Part shown: piece after piece, positions 40,530 to 53,435 of the stretch
How positions within the stretch are numbered: the first letter of the stretch is position 1
How the letters are laid out: each line of letters starts with the position of its first letter
Assembly (NCBI RefSeq): GCF_001753245.1
Contig: NZ_CP017415.1
Span: 2,508,501-2,572,500, forward strand
DNA: 64,000 nucleotides
Reading direction: 5' to 3'
DNA from: Acidihalobacter yilgarnensis
GTDB taxonomy: Bacteria > Pseudomonadota > Gammaproteobacteria > DSM-5130 > Acidihalobacteraceae
Position numbers and translations under genes: made by a program
Notes under the pieces: generated by a model
Database searches by the model: none
What the model was told of the DNA's origin: nothing
The model's input: only the letters and a program-made list of their open reading frames with translations

Positions 40530-41000
40530 CTAGTCCCGATGATACGGATGGTGATTGATGATACTCGACGCACGATAGAGCTGCTCGGCCACCAGCACCC
40601 GTACCAGCGGGTGTGGGAAGGTCAGCGGCGATAGCGACCACAGCCACTCGGCCTGGGCGCGCGCGTCATCGGTGAGGCCCTCCGGACCACCGACCCACAG
40701 AGCCACGTCGCGTCCATCCTGTAACCAACCCGATAGGCGCGTCGCGAGACCGGGCGTATCGAGCGCGCGGCCGCGTGTGTCCAATGCGACGATACGCGCG
40801 CCACGCGGCGTCGCCGCGCGTAAGCGCTCGGCCTCCCGCTCGGCAATACGCGCAAGATCAGCCTTGCGACTGCGTTTCTCTGGCGCGATCTCGATCAGGT
40901 GCAGTGTCGATTCCGGGGGCATACGCCCAGCATATTCGCGGTATCCGTCCTCAATCCAGGTCGGCATGCGTTGCCCAATGGCGATCAGATGGATATGCAC
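40530..41000 (-). CDS. rlmH: 23S rRNA m3-pseudouridine1915 methyltransferase RlmH
   Basis: The 156-residue SPOUT methyltransferase begins at GTG (MHIHLIAIGQRMPTWIEDG). It contains DVALWVGGPEGLTDDAR (SAM knot) and ends with the conserved FPHPLVRVLVAEQLYRASSIINHHPYHRD, which reaches into the ribosome active site. It methylates Psi1915 on 70S ribosomes. It lies 19 bp after rsfS, the usual rsfS-rlmH pairing. Confidence 0.96.
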   Translation of the reverse strand: MHIHLIAIGQRMPTWIEDGYREYAGRMPPESTLHLIEIAPEKRSRKADLARIAEREAERLRAATPRGARIVALDTRGRALDTPGLATRLSGWLQDGRDVALWVGGPEGLTDDARAQAEWLWSLSPLTFPHPLVRVLVAEQLYRASSIINHHPYHRD

Positions 41001-41019
41001 GAGGTAATGCCTCTTGCGA

Positions 41020-41397
41020 TCAGCCCTGTCCCTGATGGGTTTCCGTATCCGGCTCGGCTTCCGCGGTCCACAGCTTCTCTAGGTTATAGAAATCACGCAC
41101 CCGCGGTAACATGACGTGCACCACGATGTCGTCGAGATCGACCAACGCCCATTCGCCCTCGCGCTCGCCTTCGCTGCCGCGCACGCCAAAACCGGCTTCC
41201 TTTGCACGCCGCGCCACGTTTCCAGCCAATGACTTCACATGTCGGTCCGAGGTGCCCGTCGCGATCACCATCAGGTCCATCAATGGCGATTTGCCGCGCA
41301 GATCGACCGTACGAATGTCCTGAGCCTTGAGGTCTTCGAGCGCCGTAATCGCAACTAGGCGTAGCCTCTCAATATCGTCTTCCAGTATCGGTTTCAT
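41020..41397 (-). CDS. rsfS: Ribosomal silencing factor RsfS
   Basis: The 125-residue protein has the RsfS pattern ([60 protein letters not shown]). It binds L14 of the 50S subunit and blocks subunit joining in starvation. The ATG at 41397 has CAGGAG upstream and overlaps the nadD stop. The longer frame to 41607 is nadD shadow. Confidence 0.94.
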   Translation of the reverse strand: MKPILEDDIERLRLVAITALEDLKAQDIRTVDLRGKSPLMDLMVIATGTSDRHVKSLAGNVARRAKEAGFGVRGSEGEREGEWALVDLDDIVVHVMLPRVRDFYNLEKLWTAEAEPDTETHQGQG

Positions 41398-42104
41398 GTT
41401 ACTCCTGAGTCGGTGAGCGTATGTGTTTGCTCCCGACCGTATAAGCCCTGTGTCCGAATCGCCTCGAGTACAGCGTCCGGTATGAGAAATCGCGGATTCC
41501 CGTCGCAACGTAACTGCTCGCGGATCGCCGTCGCGGAAATATCGAGCTGGGTCACGTCGATCCACATCACGCGCCCGCCCGCCGAGGACCGCAGATCGGC
41601 CGGACAATCGGTGATACGCTCACCCAGCAACGCCATGAGGGGAGGCGCCATCTTTGGCACTTCGCCGGGTCGGCGGGCGACGATGATGTGAGCAAGGTCC
41701 AATAACTCGCCGGCGCGGTGCCAGCCCGGCAATCCACCAAAGGCGTCCGCGCCAAGAATCAGACAGAAAGGCCGCTCTGCGCCAAAATCCTCGCGCAGCG
41801 AACACAACGTGTCATAGGTATAAGAGGGTCCGCTGCGCATCAGCTCGCGCCGGTCCAGTACGAACTCAGGCACATCTGCCAACGCCAATGCCACCAGCGC
41901 CGCACGCGATTCGGCGCTGGCGCCGGGAACGCCACGATGCGGCGGAATCCCGCAAGGCAGAAAACGCACCTCATCGAGCCCGAGCGCCTCGCGGATCTCA
42001 AGCGCGACCCGCAGATGTCCGTAGTGAATCGGATCGAACGTCCCACCCAGCAAGCCGATCACGATCGCGTTCCCGATCGCACTATTGGCGCACCTGCCCA
42101 TCAC
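41394..42104 (-). CDS. nadD: Nicotinate-nucleotide adenylyltransferase
   Basis: The 236-residue protein has the nucleotidyltransferase signature [18 protein letters not shown] with H-x-G-H, PPHRG for the second site, and the late [10 protein letters not shown] motif. It adenylates nicotinate mononucleotide in NAD synthesis. The ATG at 42104 overlaps proA by 23 bp; a GTG at 42062, right before [10 protein letters not shown], is an equally plausible start. It is translationally coupled to rsfS. Confidence 0.92.
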   Translation of the reverse strand: MMGRCANSAIGNAIVIGLLGGTFDPIHYGHLRVALEIREALGLDEVRFLPCGIPPHRGVPGASAESRAALVALALADVPEFVLDRRELMRSGPSYTYDTLCSLREDFGAERPFCLILGADAFGGLPGWHRAGELLDLAHIIVARRPGEVPKMAPPLMALLGERITDCPADLRSSAGGRVMWIDVTQLDISATAIREQLRCDGNPRFLIPDAVLEAIRTQGLYGREQTHTLTDSGVT

Positions 42105-43365
42105 CCAGCACGACGTACTTTTGACTGGTCAGCCCCTCAAGCCCGACCGGGCCACGGGCATGCAACTTGTCGGTGGAAATACCGATCTCGGCACCCAGGC
42201 CGTATTCGAAGCCATCGGCGAGACGGGTCGACGCATTGACCATCACCGAGCTTGAATCAACCTCACGCAGGAAGCGACGCGCACGGGCATAGTCCTCGGT
42301 GAGAATGCTGTCGGTATGGTGCGAACCATACGTGTTGATGTGCTCGATCGCGTCGTCGAGTCCATCGACCACGCGGATCGATAGAATCGGCGCCAGATAC
42401 TCCATGCCCCAATCCGCCTCAGTGGCCGGCTCGATATTCGGTAGTACCGCGCGGGTACGCTCGCACCCCTTAAGACGCACACCCTCGTCCATATAGCGCA
42501 TGGCCAACGGCGGCAGAATATCGGCAGCGCGCGAGGCGGCCACCAGCAAGGTTTCCATGGTGTTGCAGGTACCGTAACGCTGGCACTTGGCGTTGAAGGC
42601 GACGCTCAGGGCCTTTTCGGCCTCTGCGCTGTCGTCGATATAAACATGGCACACACCGTCCAGATGCTTGATCACCGGAATCAAGGACTCACGACTGACA
42701 CGCTCGATCAATCCCTTACCACCACGTGGCACGATCACGTCGATATAGTCCTTCATGCGCAGCAGTTCGCCCACGGCAGCGCGGTCGGGCGTTTCGATCA
42801 CCTGCACCGCCGCCTCCGGCAGACCCGCCGCGGCCAGCCCTTCACGGATACAACCGGCAATGGCCTGATTGGAGTACAAGGCCTCGGAACCGCCACGCAG
42901 GATTGCAGCGTTACCGGATTTGAGGCACAACGCCGCCGCATCGACGGTCACATTTGGCCGTGATTCGTAAATGATACCGATCACCCCCAGCGGCACGCGC
43001 ATGCGCCCCACCTGAATGCCGCTTGGCAGGTAGTTGAGCGCCTCGATTGCACCCACCGGATCGGCGAGCTTGGTGATCTGGCGCAAACCCTCGGCCATGG
43101 TCGCGATTCGTGCGTCAATCAGCCCCAGACGATCCAACAAGGCGGCATCCAGTCCCCGCGCGCAGCCCGCCTCGAGGTCACGCGCATTCTCGGCCTTGAG
43201 TCTCGGCGCTGCGGCCTCGATCGCATCCGCGATTGCCGCCAATGCGCGATTCTTGACCCCAGTTTCGGCGCGTGCCAGCACGCGTGAAGCGGCCCGCGCA
43301 CGCCGGCCGATGTCGTCCATATAGGCCGCCACCGAGGACATCGATTCGGATGTATTTGCATTCAT
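42082..43365 (-). CDS. proA: Gamma-glutamyl phosphate reductase
   Basis: The 427-residue aldehyde-dehydrogenase-fold enzyme makes glutamate 5-semialdehyde for proline synthesis. It shows [36 protein letters not shown], the catalytic-Cys region [13 protein letters not shown] and [27 protein letters not shown]. The ATG at 43365 is used because GAGG lies 9 nt before it. No proB is in the window. Confidence 0.95.
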   Translation of the reverse strand: MNANTSESMSSVAAYMDDIGRRARAASRVLARAETGVKNRALAAIADAIEAAAPRLKAENARDLEAGCARGLDAALLDRLGLIDARIATMAEGLRQITKLADPVGAIEALNYLPSGIQVGRMRVPLGVIGIIYESRPNVTVDAAALCLKSGNAAILRGGSEALYSNQAIAGCIREGLAAAGLPEAAVQVIETPDRAAVGELLRMKDYIDVIVPRGGKGLIERVSRESLIPVIKHLDGVCHVYIDDSAEAEKALSVAFNAKCQRYGTCNTMETLLVAASRAADILPPLAMRYMDEGVRLKGCERTRAVLPNIEPATEADWGMEYLAPILSIRVVDGLDDAIEHINTYGSHHTDSILTEDYARARRFLREVDSSSVMVNASTRLADGFEYGLGAEIGISTDKLHARGPVGLEGLTSQKYVVLGDGQVRQ

Positions 43366-44423
43366 CTGGAACACCTCACACGGCTAGACCAGCACACGAC
43401 CGGCCTCCGCCGCCAGACCCCATACGGGGGGAATAGGGCACGGCCGCCCAGCACGAGAGCCAATTGTAACAATTCATCCCACGGATCGCCCGCCGCCTGT
43501 CCTTTGACCACGCGGTCGGCACGCGCGGCGAGCAATATGAGCAGCTGCGCGCGCGGTCCCTGCCAGCGCCGCGCGGCCTGCTCGACCGGTCGGCGGCGTT
43601 GCGGCGGAATGCCGCGCCACAGCGCATCGGTCTTGCCGCCGCTCGCAAGCCGCGCCAGCAATCGAGCCTCGCGCACCAGCGCCCAGGCGATCAGCGTCGG
43701 TTCCACACCCTCACCTCGCAGTCCATCGACGATCTGGGTTACGCGTGCGGCATCACCGCCTCGAATAGCGTCGGTCAGGTCATTGATGTCATAACGGGCA
43801 CTGTCGGTCACCGCCGCCAGCACGTCGGACGCCGTCAGCGTCCCTGCAGGATGCAGCAATGCCAGCTTGGCGATTTCCTGATCGGCCGCCAGCAGATTGC
43901 CCTCAACCCGTTCGAGCAGCAAGGTCACGACCGCTTCATCCGCCAGTAGTCCGCGAGCCTTGAGCCGCTGCAGCAGCCAGCTCCGGGTCTCAGCCGCTGC
44001 CAACGGCCAGACTGCCACCCAGCAACCGACGCGTTCGATAGCGCGCACCCAGGCCGCGCTTGACGCGCCCTTATCCAGACGTGCCGACTGGATCAACAGG
44101 ATCGTATCCGGCGGCGGGCGTTCCAGATAGGCGGTCAACACAGCGCCACCCGCCTTCCCCGGCTTGGCCGTACCCAGGCGAAGATCAAGCAAGCGGCGCT
44201 CGGCGAACAACGAGGTCGCAGCTGCCTCGGCAGCCAGATCGGACCAGTCGAAGCCGGTTTCAACCGTGATGACGACACGCTCCGCATAGCCTTGCTCGCG
44301 GGCGGTGCTGCGGATACGGTCGGCGGCTTCCATCGACTGCAGGGGCTCGTCGCCGCTGATCAGAAAGGCCGGCTTGAGCGGACCGTTCAGCGCAGCGGCC
44401 AACTGCGTGGGTTTGAGCGCCAC
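43362..44423 (-). CDS. holA: DNA polymerase III delta subunit (C-terminus probably frameshifted)
   Basis: The clamp-loader delta subunit starts at GTG ([29 protein letters not shown]). Its body includes [46 protein letters not shown], matching HolA. The last printed residues ([11 protein letters not shown]...) look unnatural. Adding one base at the 6-nt run 43426-43431 gives [16 protein letters not shown] and a stop at 43384, so the true protein is probably about 346 residues. proA then begins 18 bp later with its own Shine-Dalgarno. The lptE gene is immediately upstream. Confidence 0.88.
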   Translation of the reverse strand: MALKPTQLAAALNGPLKPAFLISGDEPLQSMEAADRIRSTAREQGYAERVVITVETGFDWSDLAAEAAATSLFAERRLLDLRLGTAKPGKAGGAVLTAYLERPPPDTILLIQSARLDKGASSAAWVRAIERVGCWVAVWPLAAAETRSWLLQRLKARGLLADEAVVTLLLERVEGNLLAADQEIAKLALLHPAGTLTASDVLAAVTDSARYDINDLTDAIRGGDAARVTQIVDGLRGEGVEPTLIAWALVREARLLARLASGGKTDALWRGIPPQRRRPVEQAARRWQGPRAQLLILLAARADRVVKGQAAGDPWDELLQLALVLGGRALFPPYGVWRRRPVVCWSSRVRCSR

Positions 44424-44425
44424 CG

Positions 44426-47427
<3,002 letters not shown>

Positions 47428-47525
47428 TTACCAGCGCCGAACACGACGCGGCAATCGACGCCGCACCACGCCCCTGTAGCCTATGGAGTAGAATTGAATC
47501 AACCCACTCGCCGGAGACAACCCGC

Positions 47526-48038
47526 ATGAGCAAAGACGACCCCAAAGCACATCTGAGCGAGGCCTATACGCGCATGATCGAACGCGCACGCACGACTGCG
47601 GAAGATGCCGGCAAACGCCTGGAACTCGCAGTCGACGAGGCCCGCGACATGGCTCACGAGCTGGGCGAGCTGACCCGCGACGAGGCCGAACTGCTGGCCG
47701 AATACGTCAAACGCGATCTGCAGGACCTGGGCGCCTATCTTGGTAGCACCGGACACGACCTGCGCGGCTGGTTCGTAATGGACAAAACGCTGGTCGAAGC
47801 ACGACTGTTCGAGCTGATGACCTCGGTCGCGGACAAGACCAATCTGGCGCTCGCCGAATTCTCGCGCAATCTGCACGAGCCGGCGGTCTGGCGCACCGGT
47901 GAAATCACCGGCCCCGGCGTACTCGCGTGCCTCGACTGCGGCAAGACGCTGCAACTGGCCAAACCCGGCCGCATACCCCCCTGCCCGCACTGCAGTGCCA
48001 CCCGCTTCCGCCGCCAACATGGCCTGCCTTCGGATTAA
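47526..48038 (+). CDS. Zinc-ribbon protein, DUF1451/YbeL family
   Basis: The 170-residue protein has a long helical N-terminal part (AYTRMIERARTTAEDAGKRLELAVDEARDMA, LTRDEAELLAEYVKRDLQDLG) and a C-terminal zinc ribbon (LACLDCGKTL...IPPCPHCSATRF). This fits YbeL, whose gene neighbours leuS in E. coli as well. The function is unknown. It is divergent from leuS. Confidence 0.85.
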   Translation: MSKDDPKAHLSEAYTRMIERARTTAEDAGKRLELAVDEARDMAHELGELTRDEAELLAEYVKRDLQDLGAYLGSTGHDLRGWFVMDKTLVEARLFELMTSVADKTNLALAEFSRNLHEPAVWRTGEITGPGVLACLDCGKTLQLAKPGRIPPCPHCSATRFRRQHGLPSD

Positions 48039-48074
48039 AGACGCCTACCCGGGAACGAACGACCGCGCGGGGCG

Positions 48075-49488
48075 TCAACCCCGCCCGTAGCTATCCTCGA
48101 AACGCACGATATCGTCCTCGCCGAGGTAGCTGCCAGACTGCACCTCGATCATCTCCAGCTCGATGCGGCCCGGATTTTCCAGTCGGTGCTTCACCCCTAG
48201 GGGTATGAAGGTCGACTCGTTTTCGGCCAGCGTGAAGACCTCATCACCGCGCGTCACACGTGCGGTGCCGCGCACCACGATCCAGTGCTCGGCACGATGG
48301 TGGTGCATCTGTAGCGACAACCGTTCGCCGGGCTTGACGGTAATCCGCTTGACCTGGAAACGCTCACCCAGACTGATGCCTTCGTAGGCACCCCAGGGAC
48401 GCAATACACGGCGGTGATTCACGCTTTCATTGCGGCCCTCGCGCTTGAGCTGACCGACGACCTCTTTGACCTCCTGCACGCGGTCGCGCGAGGCGACCAA
48501 CACGGCATCAGCCGTCTCCGCCACCACCACGTCCGACAAGCCCAGCACGGCCACCAATCGGTGTTCCGCATGGACATAGCTGTCGCGGCAATCCAGCGCG
48601 ATCACGTCGCCCTCCAGACAGTTGCCGGCCTCGTCCCGCGGCCCCACTTCCCATAGCGCCTGCCAGGAACCGACATCATTCCAACCGGCGTCGAGTGGCA
48701 CCACTACGGCATCGTCTGTGCGCTCCATCACGGCATAATCGATCGAGTCGCTGGGGCTCGCAGCGAAGGCCTCTGCGTCCAGGCGCAGAAAATCCAGATC
48801 CTCGCGTGCCAGGGCATGGGCGCTGCGAACGGCTTCGAGAATGGCGGGGGCATGGGTCTCCAACGCCCGCAGGTAGCGCTCGGCAGTGAACAAAAACATC
48901 CCGCTGTTCCACCAGTGACGCCCACCGGCTACATATGCCTCGGCGGTTTCGAGATTCGGCTTCTCGACGAAGCGCGACACACGGCGGGCCGATCCGTTAT
49001 TCACAGGCTCGCCGGCCTCGATGTAGCCATACCCGGTCTCCGGGCGCGTCGGCACCACCCGAAGGTCACCAGTGCGCCGGCCTGCGCGGCGGGGAGCGCG
49101 GCGGATATCGCGGCGTGGAATGCAGCGGTGTCGTTGATCAAATGGTCGGCAGGCAACACCAGCATCAAGGTCTGCGGGTCGCTGGCAGCCAAGTCCAGTG
49201 CCGCCGCCGCGATTGCCGGCGCGGTATTGCGACCCGCCGGTTCCAGCAGAATTCGTCCCTGCACGCCGATGGCGCGCAGCTGCTCGGCAACCATGAAACG
49301 TTGTTCGTCGTTGCCGATCACACAGGGCGCGCCCAGACCTGGGAAACCCTCGAGGCGTCGCAGCGTGGTCTGGAACAAGCTCAGTGCACCGACCAAGGGG
49401 ATGAATTGCTTGGGATAAGCGTGGCGCGACAGCGGCCACAGGCGGGTGCCGGACCCCCCGAGAGTATGACTGGGACGATATGTGTCAC
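48075..49488 (-). pseudogene. Mannose-1-phosphate guanylyltransferase/mannose-6-phosphate isomerase, two single-base frameshifts
   Basis: The C-terminal two-thirds read in one frame: [16 protein letters not shown], the ManC-type [10 protein letters not shown], and the cupin isomerase domain [35 protein letters not shown]. The N-terminal part occurs in two other frames. A GTG at 49488 begins [12 protein letters not shown]. One base added to the 6-C run 49454-49459 gives [13 protein letters not shown], and one base added at CCC 49058-49060 gives [15 protein letters not shown]. The restored product has about 471 residues, the AlgA/ManC length, and makes GDP-mannose for polysaccharide or LPS. Two independent losses in a gene with every motif retained suggest under-called bases. 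Confidence 0.85.
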
Positions 49489-49490
49489 GA

Positions 49491-51014
49491 TCAGGATACC
49501 TTTCGTTGTTGACGGCGCAGAGCCGCGAGCGACAGCCACCCCAATATCAGCACCGCGAACGACGACCAGACCACCGGCCCGTTGCCGAGGCGTACGTAGG
49601 GCGTGGCGCCCCCCATCGGACGAACCTCGGCACTGATCACCTCGGTGCGATCCATATCCGCCAGTGCAATGATCTCACCCTTGGGGCCGATGATTCCGGA
49701 GATTCCCGTATTCGCCGCACGCAGCAGGTAGCGTCCGGTTTCGAGAGCGCGCATGCGCGCGATCTGCATGTGCTGAGCGGGTTCCAATGAATCGCCAAAC
49801 CAAGCGTCGTCGCTGACGTTGACCAGCAGACTCGCCTGCGGCAGACCCCGGATGACGAGATCGCCATAGGCATCCTCGTAGCAAATCGACACGTCAACCA
49901 CCTGCCCTGCCGCGTGAACCGTATACCTCCCCTGCCCCGCACTCAACCCGGACATCGGCACGTCCATGCGACGATACAACCCGCCCAGCAGGCGCTTGAG
50001 CGGCATGTATTCGCCGAATGGCACCAGATGGTGTTTGAAGTAAAACTCGGGAGGCCCTTCGCCGAGGCTCGCCACGGCATTGTATATTCGTTGCCCTTGT
50101 TGCACGAACAACCCGACCATCAAGCCTGAGCCGTGTTTTTTAGCCTCCGCGGCAAGCGGGTCGAGATAGCTTTTGGCCACCTGTCGATACAGCGCCGGCA
50201 CTGCACTCTCCGGCCAGACGATCAGCCGGCTGTCCCAATGGGCACGCGTCAGATCCCGATACCGCGCCAAGGTATGCTCGAATTCGCTCGGGTGCCACTT
50301 GACCTCTTGCGGCACGTTGCCTTGCACCACGCTCACCCGCATCGGTGCGCCCGTGGGGTGCGTCCAATCGATGTGCCTCAGCGCACCGGCACTGAACCAG
50401 AGGACTCCGGCCGCCAGCAACGCGCCAGCGCGCACAGGCACGCGCCGCCCGATCATAGCCATAACGAGCAGACCGGCCAGTATCGCCATCAGCCAACTGA
50501 CGCCATAGTCGCCCAGCACGGGCGCCAGCCCTCCTGGCGCACTGGCAACTTGACTGTCGCCCAGCAACAACCAGGGGAACCCGGTAAACAACGTCCCACG
50601 CAACCATTCGAACGCCGTCCACAACGCCGGCCAGACCAGGATGAGCCGCACACTCAACGGCAGGCCACCAAAACGCGAGGCCACCCAGCCCATCACACCG
50701 GGGTAGAGCGCGAGTATCAGCACAAATACGCTGGCGAGCGGCAGGGCCAGCGCCTGCATGTACGCGCCGAACAGGGACAGCCCTGCGGTGATCCAGGAAA
50801 CACCGAAACCGAAAAACCCGATGCCAAACAAGTAGCCGCGCCACGCCATACGGCGCGGGCTCGCCTCGATCCAGCTCAAAAACAGCAATGCAGGCCCGAT
50901 CAGCGCCAACGGCGCCACCGAATAGGGCGCGAAGGCGACGACCGTCAGCAAGCCGGCCATCAGAGCGAGCAGATCGACGAGCCACGGTCGTCCGCTCAGG
51001 GCCTTGATCCTCAT
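49491..51014 (-). CDS. lnt: Apolipoprotein N-acyltransferase
   Basis: The 507-residue inner-membrane enzyme has about six N-terminal TM helices followed by a periplasmic nitrilase-fold domain. The catalytic Glu-Lys-Cys are in VWPESAVPALY, KHHLVPFGEYMP and VSICYEDAYGD. It N-acylates lipoproteins, the last maturation step needed for the several lipobox proteins in this window. It follows corC by 5 bp, the conserved corC-lnt order. Confidence 0.95.
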   Translation of the reverse strand: MRIKALSGRPWLVDLLALMAGLLTVVAFAPYSVAPLALIGPALLFLSWIEASPRRMAWRGYLFGIGFFGFGVSWITAGLSLFGAYMQALALPLASVFVLILALYPGVMGWVASRFGGLPLSVRLILVWPALWTAFEWLRGTLFTGFPWLLLGDSQVASAPGGLAPVLGDYGVSWLMAILAGLLVMAMIGRRVPVRAGALLAAGVLWFSAGALRHIDWTHPTGAPMRVSVVQGNVPQEVKWHPSEFEHTLARYRDLTRAHWDSRLIVWPESAVPALYRQVAKSYLDPLAAEAKKHGSGLMVGLFVQQGQRIYNAVASLGEGPPEFYFKHHLVPFGEYMPLKRLLGGLYRRMDVPMSGLSAGQGRYTVHAAGQVVDVSICYEDAYGDLVIRGLPQASLLVNVSDDAWFGDSLEPAQHMQIARMRALETGRYLLRAANTGISGIIGPKGEIIALADMDRTEVISAEVRPMGGATPYVRLGNGPVVWSSFAVLILGWLSLAALRRQQRKVS

Positions 51015-51019
51015 GCGAC

Positions 51020-51883
51020 TCAGAGCGCGTCGCCGGGCGCCGGTATCGGCTGCACGCGAAGCTCCAGCAGATACACTCGGCGATTATCGGCACGCAGTAC
51101 GCGGAAGCGGAAGCGATCGAGGTCGATCACTTCGCCGCGCTTAGGCACGCGCCCGACGCGGTTGATGATCAGCCCACCGATAGTATCGAACTCCTCGTCG
51201 CTGTAAGCCGTACCGAAGTGCTCATTGAAGTCCTCGATCGGCGTCAGCGCCTTGATGGTGTAGTGCCCATCGTCGTGCAGCAGGATCAGGCCCTCGCCCT
51301 CCACCTCGTCGTGCTCGTCGCCGATATCGCCGACGATCTGCTCGAGCACATCCTCGATGGTGACCAGACCGGCCACGCCGCCATATTCGTTGACCACGAT
51401 GGCCATATGATTACGCGTATTGCGGAAATCTTTGAGCAGGACATTGAGACGCTTGCTCTCCGGTACAAATACCGGTGGACGCAACAAGTCCTGGGGATCA
51501 AAGCGCTCGTCCGCCTGACGGCAGTAGCGCAGCAAATCCTTGGCCAACAGGATACCGACGACCTCGTCGCGACTGTCGCCGATCACGGGATAGCGGGAAT
51601 GCCCGGAGTCGAGCACACTGGCGAGAATACTGTCGAGGCCGTCGCTACGATTAACCACCTCCATTTGCGCGCGCGGCACCATGATGTCGCGCGCCTGCAT
51701 GTCGGCCACCTCGAACACCCCCTCGATCATCGCGAGGGCATCGACATCCAGCAGTTCCCGATCATGCGCACTGCGCAGCAGCTCCACCAGCTGTTCGCGG
51801 TCCTGCGGTTCGCCCAACAGGGCACGGCTCAAGCGCTCCAGCCAGCCTAGCTGGCCGGAGCGCTTACTGGATCGATCTTCCAT
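51020..51883 (-). CDS. corC: CorC/HlyC-type CBS-domain protein
   Basis: The 287-residue protein has two CBS domains (MQARDIMVPRAQMEVV, then RPPVFVPESKRLNVLLKDF) and a C-terminal CorC_HlyC domain (IGGLIINRVGRVPKRGEVIDLD). There is no membrane part, as in E. coli CorC. It is associated with Mg/Co resistance or export by family. It lies between ybeY and lnt. Confidence 0.93.
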   Translation of the reverse strand: MEDRSSKRSGQLGWLERLSRALLGEPQDREQLVELLRSAHDRELLDVDALAMIEGVFEVADMQARDIMVPRAQMEVVNRSDGLDSILASVLDSGHSRYPVIGDSRDEVVGILLAKDLLRYCRQADERFDPQDLLRPPVFVPESKRLNVLLKDFRNTRNHMAIVVNEYGGVAGLVTIEDVLEQIVGDIGDEHDEVEGEGLILLHDDGHYTIKALTPIEDFNEHFGTAYSDEEFDTIGGLIINRVGRVPKRGEVIDLDRFRFRVLRADNRRVYLLELRVQPIPAPGDAL

Positions 51884-51969
51884 TAATGCATACGTCTCGC
51901 GTCGTGGTATGCGGCAGTCGCCGCGGTGCTAGGGGACCGAAAAATAAAGACGTCGCGCCGGCCAGTCCC

Positions 51970-52413
51970 TTATTCGTATGGATTGTCATAGCCTAACTGC
52001 CGGAGAATTTCGATTTCAAGCGACTCCATACGCGTCGCCTCATCGTCGGATTCGTGGTCGTGCCCCTGCAGATGTAATAGACCGTGAATCACCATGTGCG
52101 CGTGGTGCGCCTCGATCGACTTACCCTGAGCTTCGGCCTCGGCCTCGACCACCGGCACACAGATCACCAGATCGCCAAGGTGCGAATCATCCACACCGGG
52201 CGGCAGCTCGAAGGGGAAAGACAAGACATTGGTCGGCTTGTCGCGTCCACGATACGTGCAGTTGAGCGCACGCGATTCTTCCGCATCCACGTAACGCAGC
52301 AACAACGAACGCCCCGGCACACACATCGCGGCCTCAGCCCAGGTCTGCAAACAGTCATCGCTCGGCCCACCCGCCGTGATCGCCCGCTGCACCTCGATTT
52401 CGACCCGTGCCAC
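51970..52413 (-). CDS. ybeY: Endoribonuclease/rRNA maturation factor YbeY
   Basis: The protein has the UPF0054 zinc site HMVIHGLLHLQGHDH (HxxxHxxxxxH) and the earlier RGRDKPTNVLSFPFE motif. YbeY acts in 16S 3'-end maturation and ribosome quality control. The GTG at 52413 lies just after the phoH stop and gives 147 residues with the usual xEIEVQ opening. An ATG at 52437, overlapping phoH by 23 bp, is the alternative. Confidence 0.92.
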   Translation of the reverse strand: MARVEIEVQRAITAGGPSDDCLQTWAEAAMCVPGRSLLLRYVDAEESRALNCTYRGRDKPTNVLSFPFELPPGVDDSHLGDLVICVPVVEAEAEAQGKSIEAHHAHMVIHGLLHLQGHDHESDDEATRMESLEIEILRQLGYDNPYE

Positions 52414-52414
52414 C

Positions 52415-53392
52415 CTAACTCTGCTCGAAGCTGGCATAGGCCCGTACGATGCGCTGCACCAGTGGATGACGGACCACGTCGCTGGCATTGAAGAAGGTAA
52501 AACTCACACCATCAACCGACTTGAGCACCTCGATGGCCTGACGCAATCCCGATTCCACGTTGCGCGGCAGATCCACCTGCGTCACGTCACCGGTCACCAC
52601 CGCGGTCGTGCCGAAACCAATGCGGGTCAGAAACATTTTCATCTGCTCGACGGTCGTGTTCTGTGCCTCATCAAGGATCACAAAGGCTTCGTTGAGCGTA
52701 CGCCCGCGCATGAAGGCCAAGGGCGCTATTTCGATAATATTGCGTTCGAGCAGCTTGACCACCCGCTCGGGCCCAAGCATCTCGTAGAGGGCATCGTAGA
52801 TCGGACGCAAATAGGGGTCGACCTTCTGCGTGAGGTCGCCGGGCAGGAAGCCCAGACGCTCACCCGCCTCCACGGCCGGGCGCACCAGTACCAGTCGACG
52901 TACCGCATCGCGCTCCAACGCATCCACCGCGCTGGCCACGGCCAGATAGGTTTTGCCGGTGCCCGCGGGCCCAATGCCGAAGGTCAGATCATTCGTTTGT
53001 ATCTGATGCAGATAGCGCGCCTGCCGCGGGCCCCGGGCACGGATCAAGCCTCTGCGCGTGCGCAACTCGACCGACTGGATATCCGCCGTTTCCTCTGGCG
53101 GCAGTGCCTCCGCACCACATTCCTGCAGACACAAATGCACCCTCTCCGGCGTGATGTCCTCCGTGCCGGTACTCTCGTAGAGCGCGCGCAGCACCCGCGC
53201 GGAGACTTCAAGGGCCGCAGGTTCCTGCCCTATCAGAGAAAAGTGACCACCCCGATTATTGACCTCGACGCCGAGGCGGCGCTCGATCAATCTCAGGTGT
53301 TCGTCGAATTGTCCGCAGAGGTTGGCTAGCCGGGTGGTGCTGGCAGGTTCTAGCGTCAGATTGAGCGTTGCAGGGTGGGCGACGGCCGTCAT
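52415..53392 (-). CDS. ybeZ: PhoH-like ATPase (YbeZ)
   Basis: The 325-residue protein has an N-terminal KH-like region followed by the PhoH domain: GPAGTGKTYLAVASAV (Walker A), ERNIIEIAPLAFMRGRTLNEAFVILDEAQNT (Walker B) and GDVTQVDLP. It partners YbeY in rRNA processing in E. coli. It is followed directly by ybeY and lies 43 bp after miaB, matching the miaB-ybeZ-ybeY-ybeX(corC)-lnt operon. Confidence 0.94.
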   Translation of the reverse strand: MTAVAHPATLNLTLEPASTTRLANLCGQFDEHLRLIERRLGVEVNNRGGHFSLIGQEPAALEVSARVLRALYESTGTEDITPERVHLCLQECGAEALPPEETADIQSVELRTRRGLIRARGPRQARYLHQIQTNDLTFGIGPAGTGKTYLAVASAVDALERDAVRRLVLVRPAVEAGERLGFLPGDLTQKVDPYLRPIYDALYEMLGPERVVKLLERNIIEIAPLAFMRGRTLNEAFVILDEAQNTTVEQMKMFLTRIGFGTTAVVTGDVTQVDLPRNVESGLRQAIEVLKSVDGVSFTFFNASDVVRHPLVQRIVRAYASFEQS

Positions 53393-53435
53393 TGTGGCCG
53401 ATCCGCCTCGTCGTGAAGTCGCTGCTTGCGCGCGC

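Noticed and set aside
40333-40647. Minus-strand 104-codon frame between maf and rlmH
   Set aside because: It overlaps both rlmH and maf, has no conserved motif, and reads as low-complexity Ala/Arg sequence typical of GC-rich shadows.
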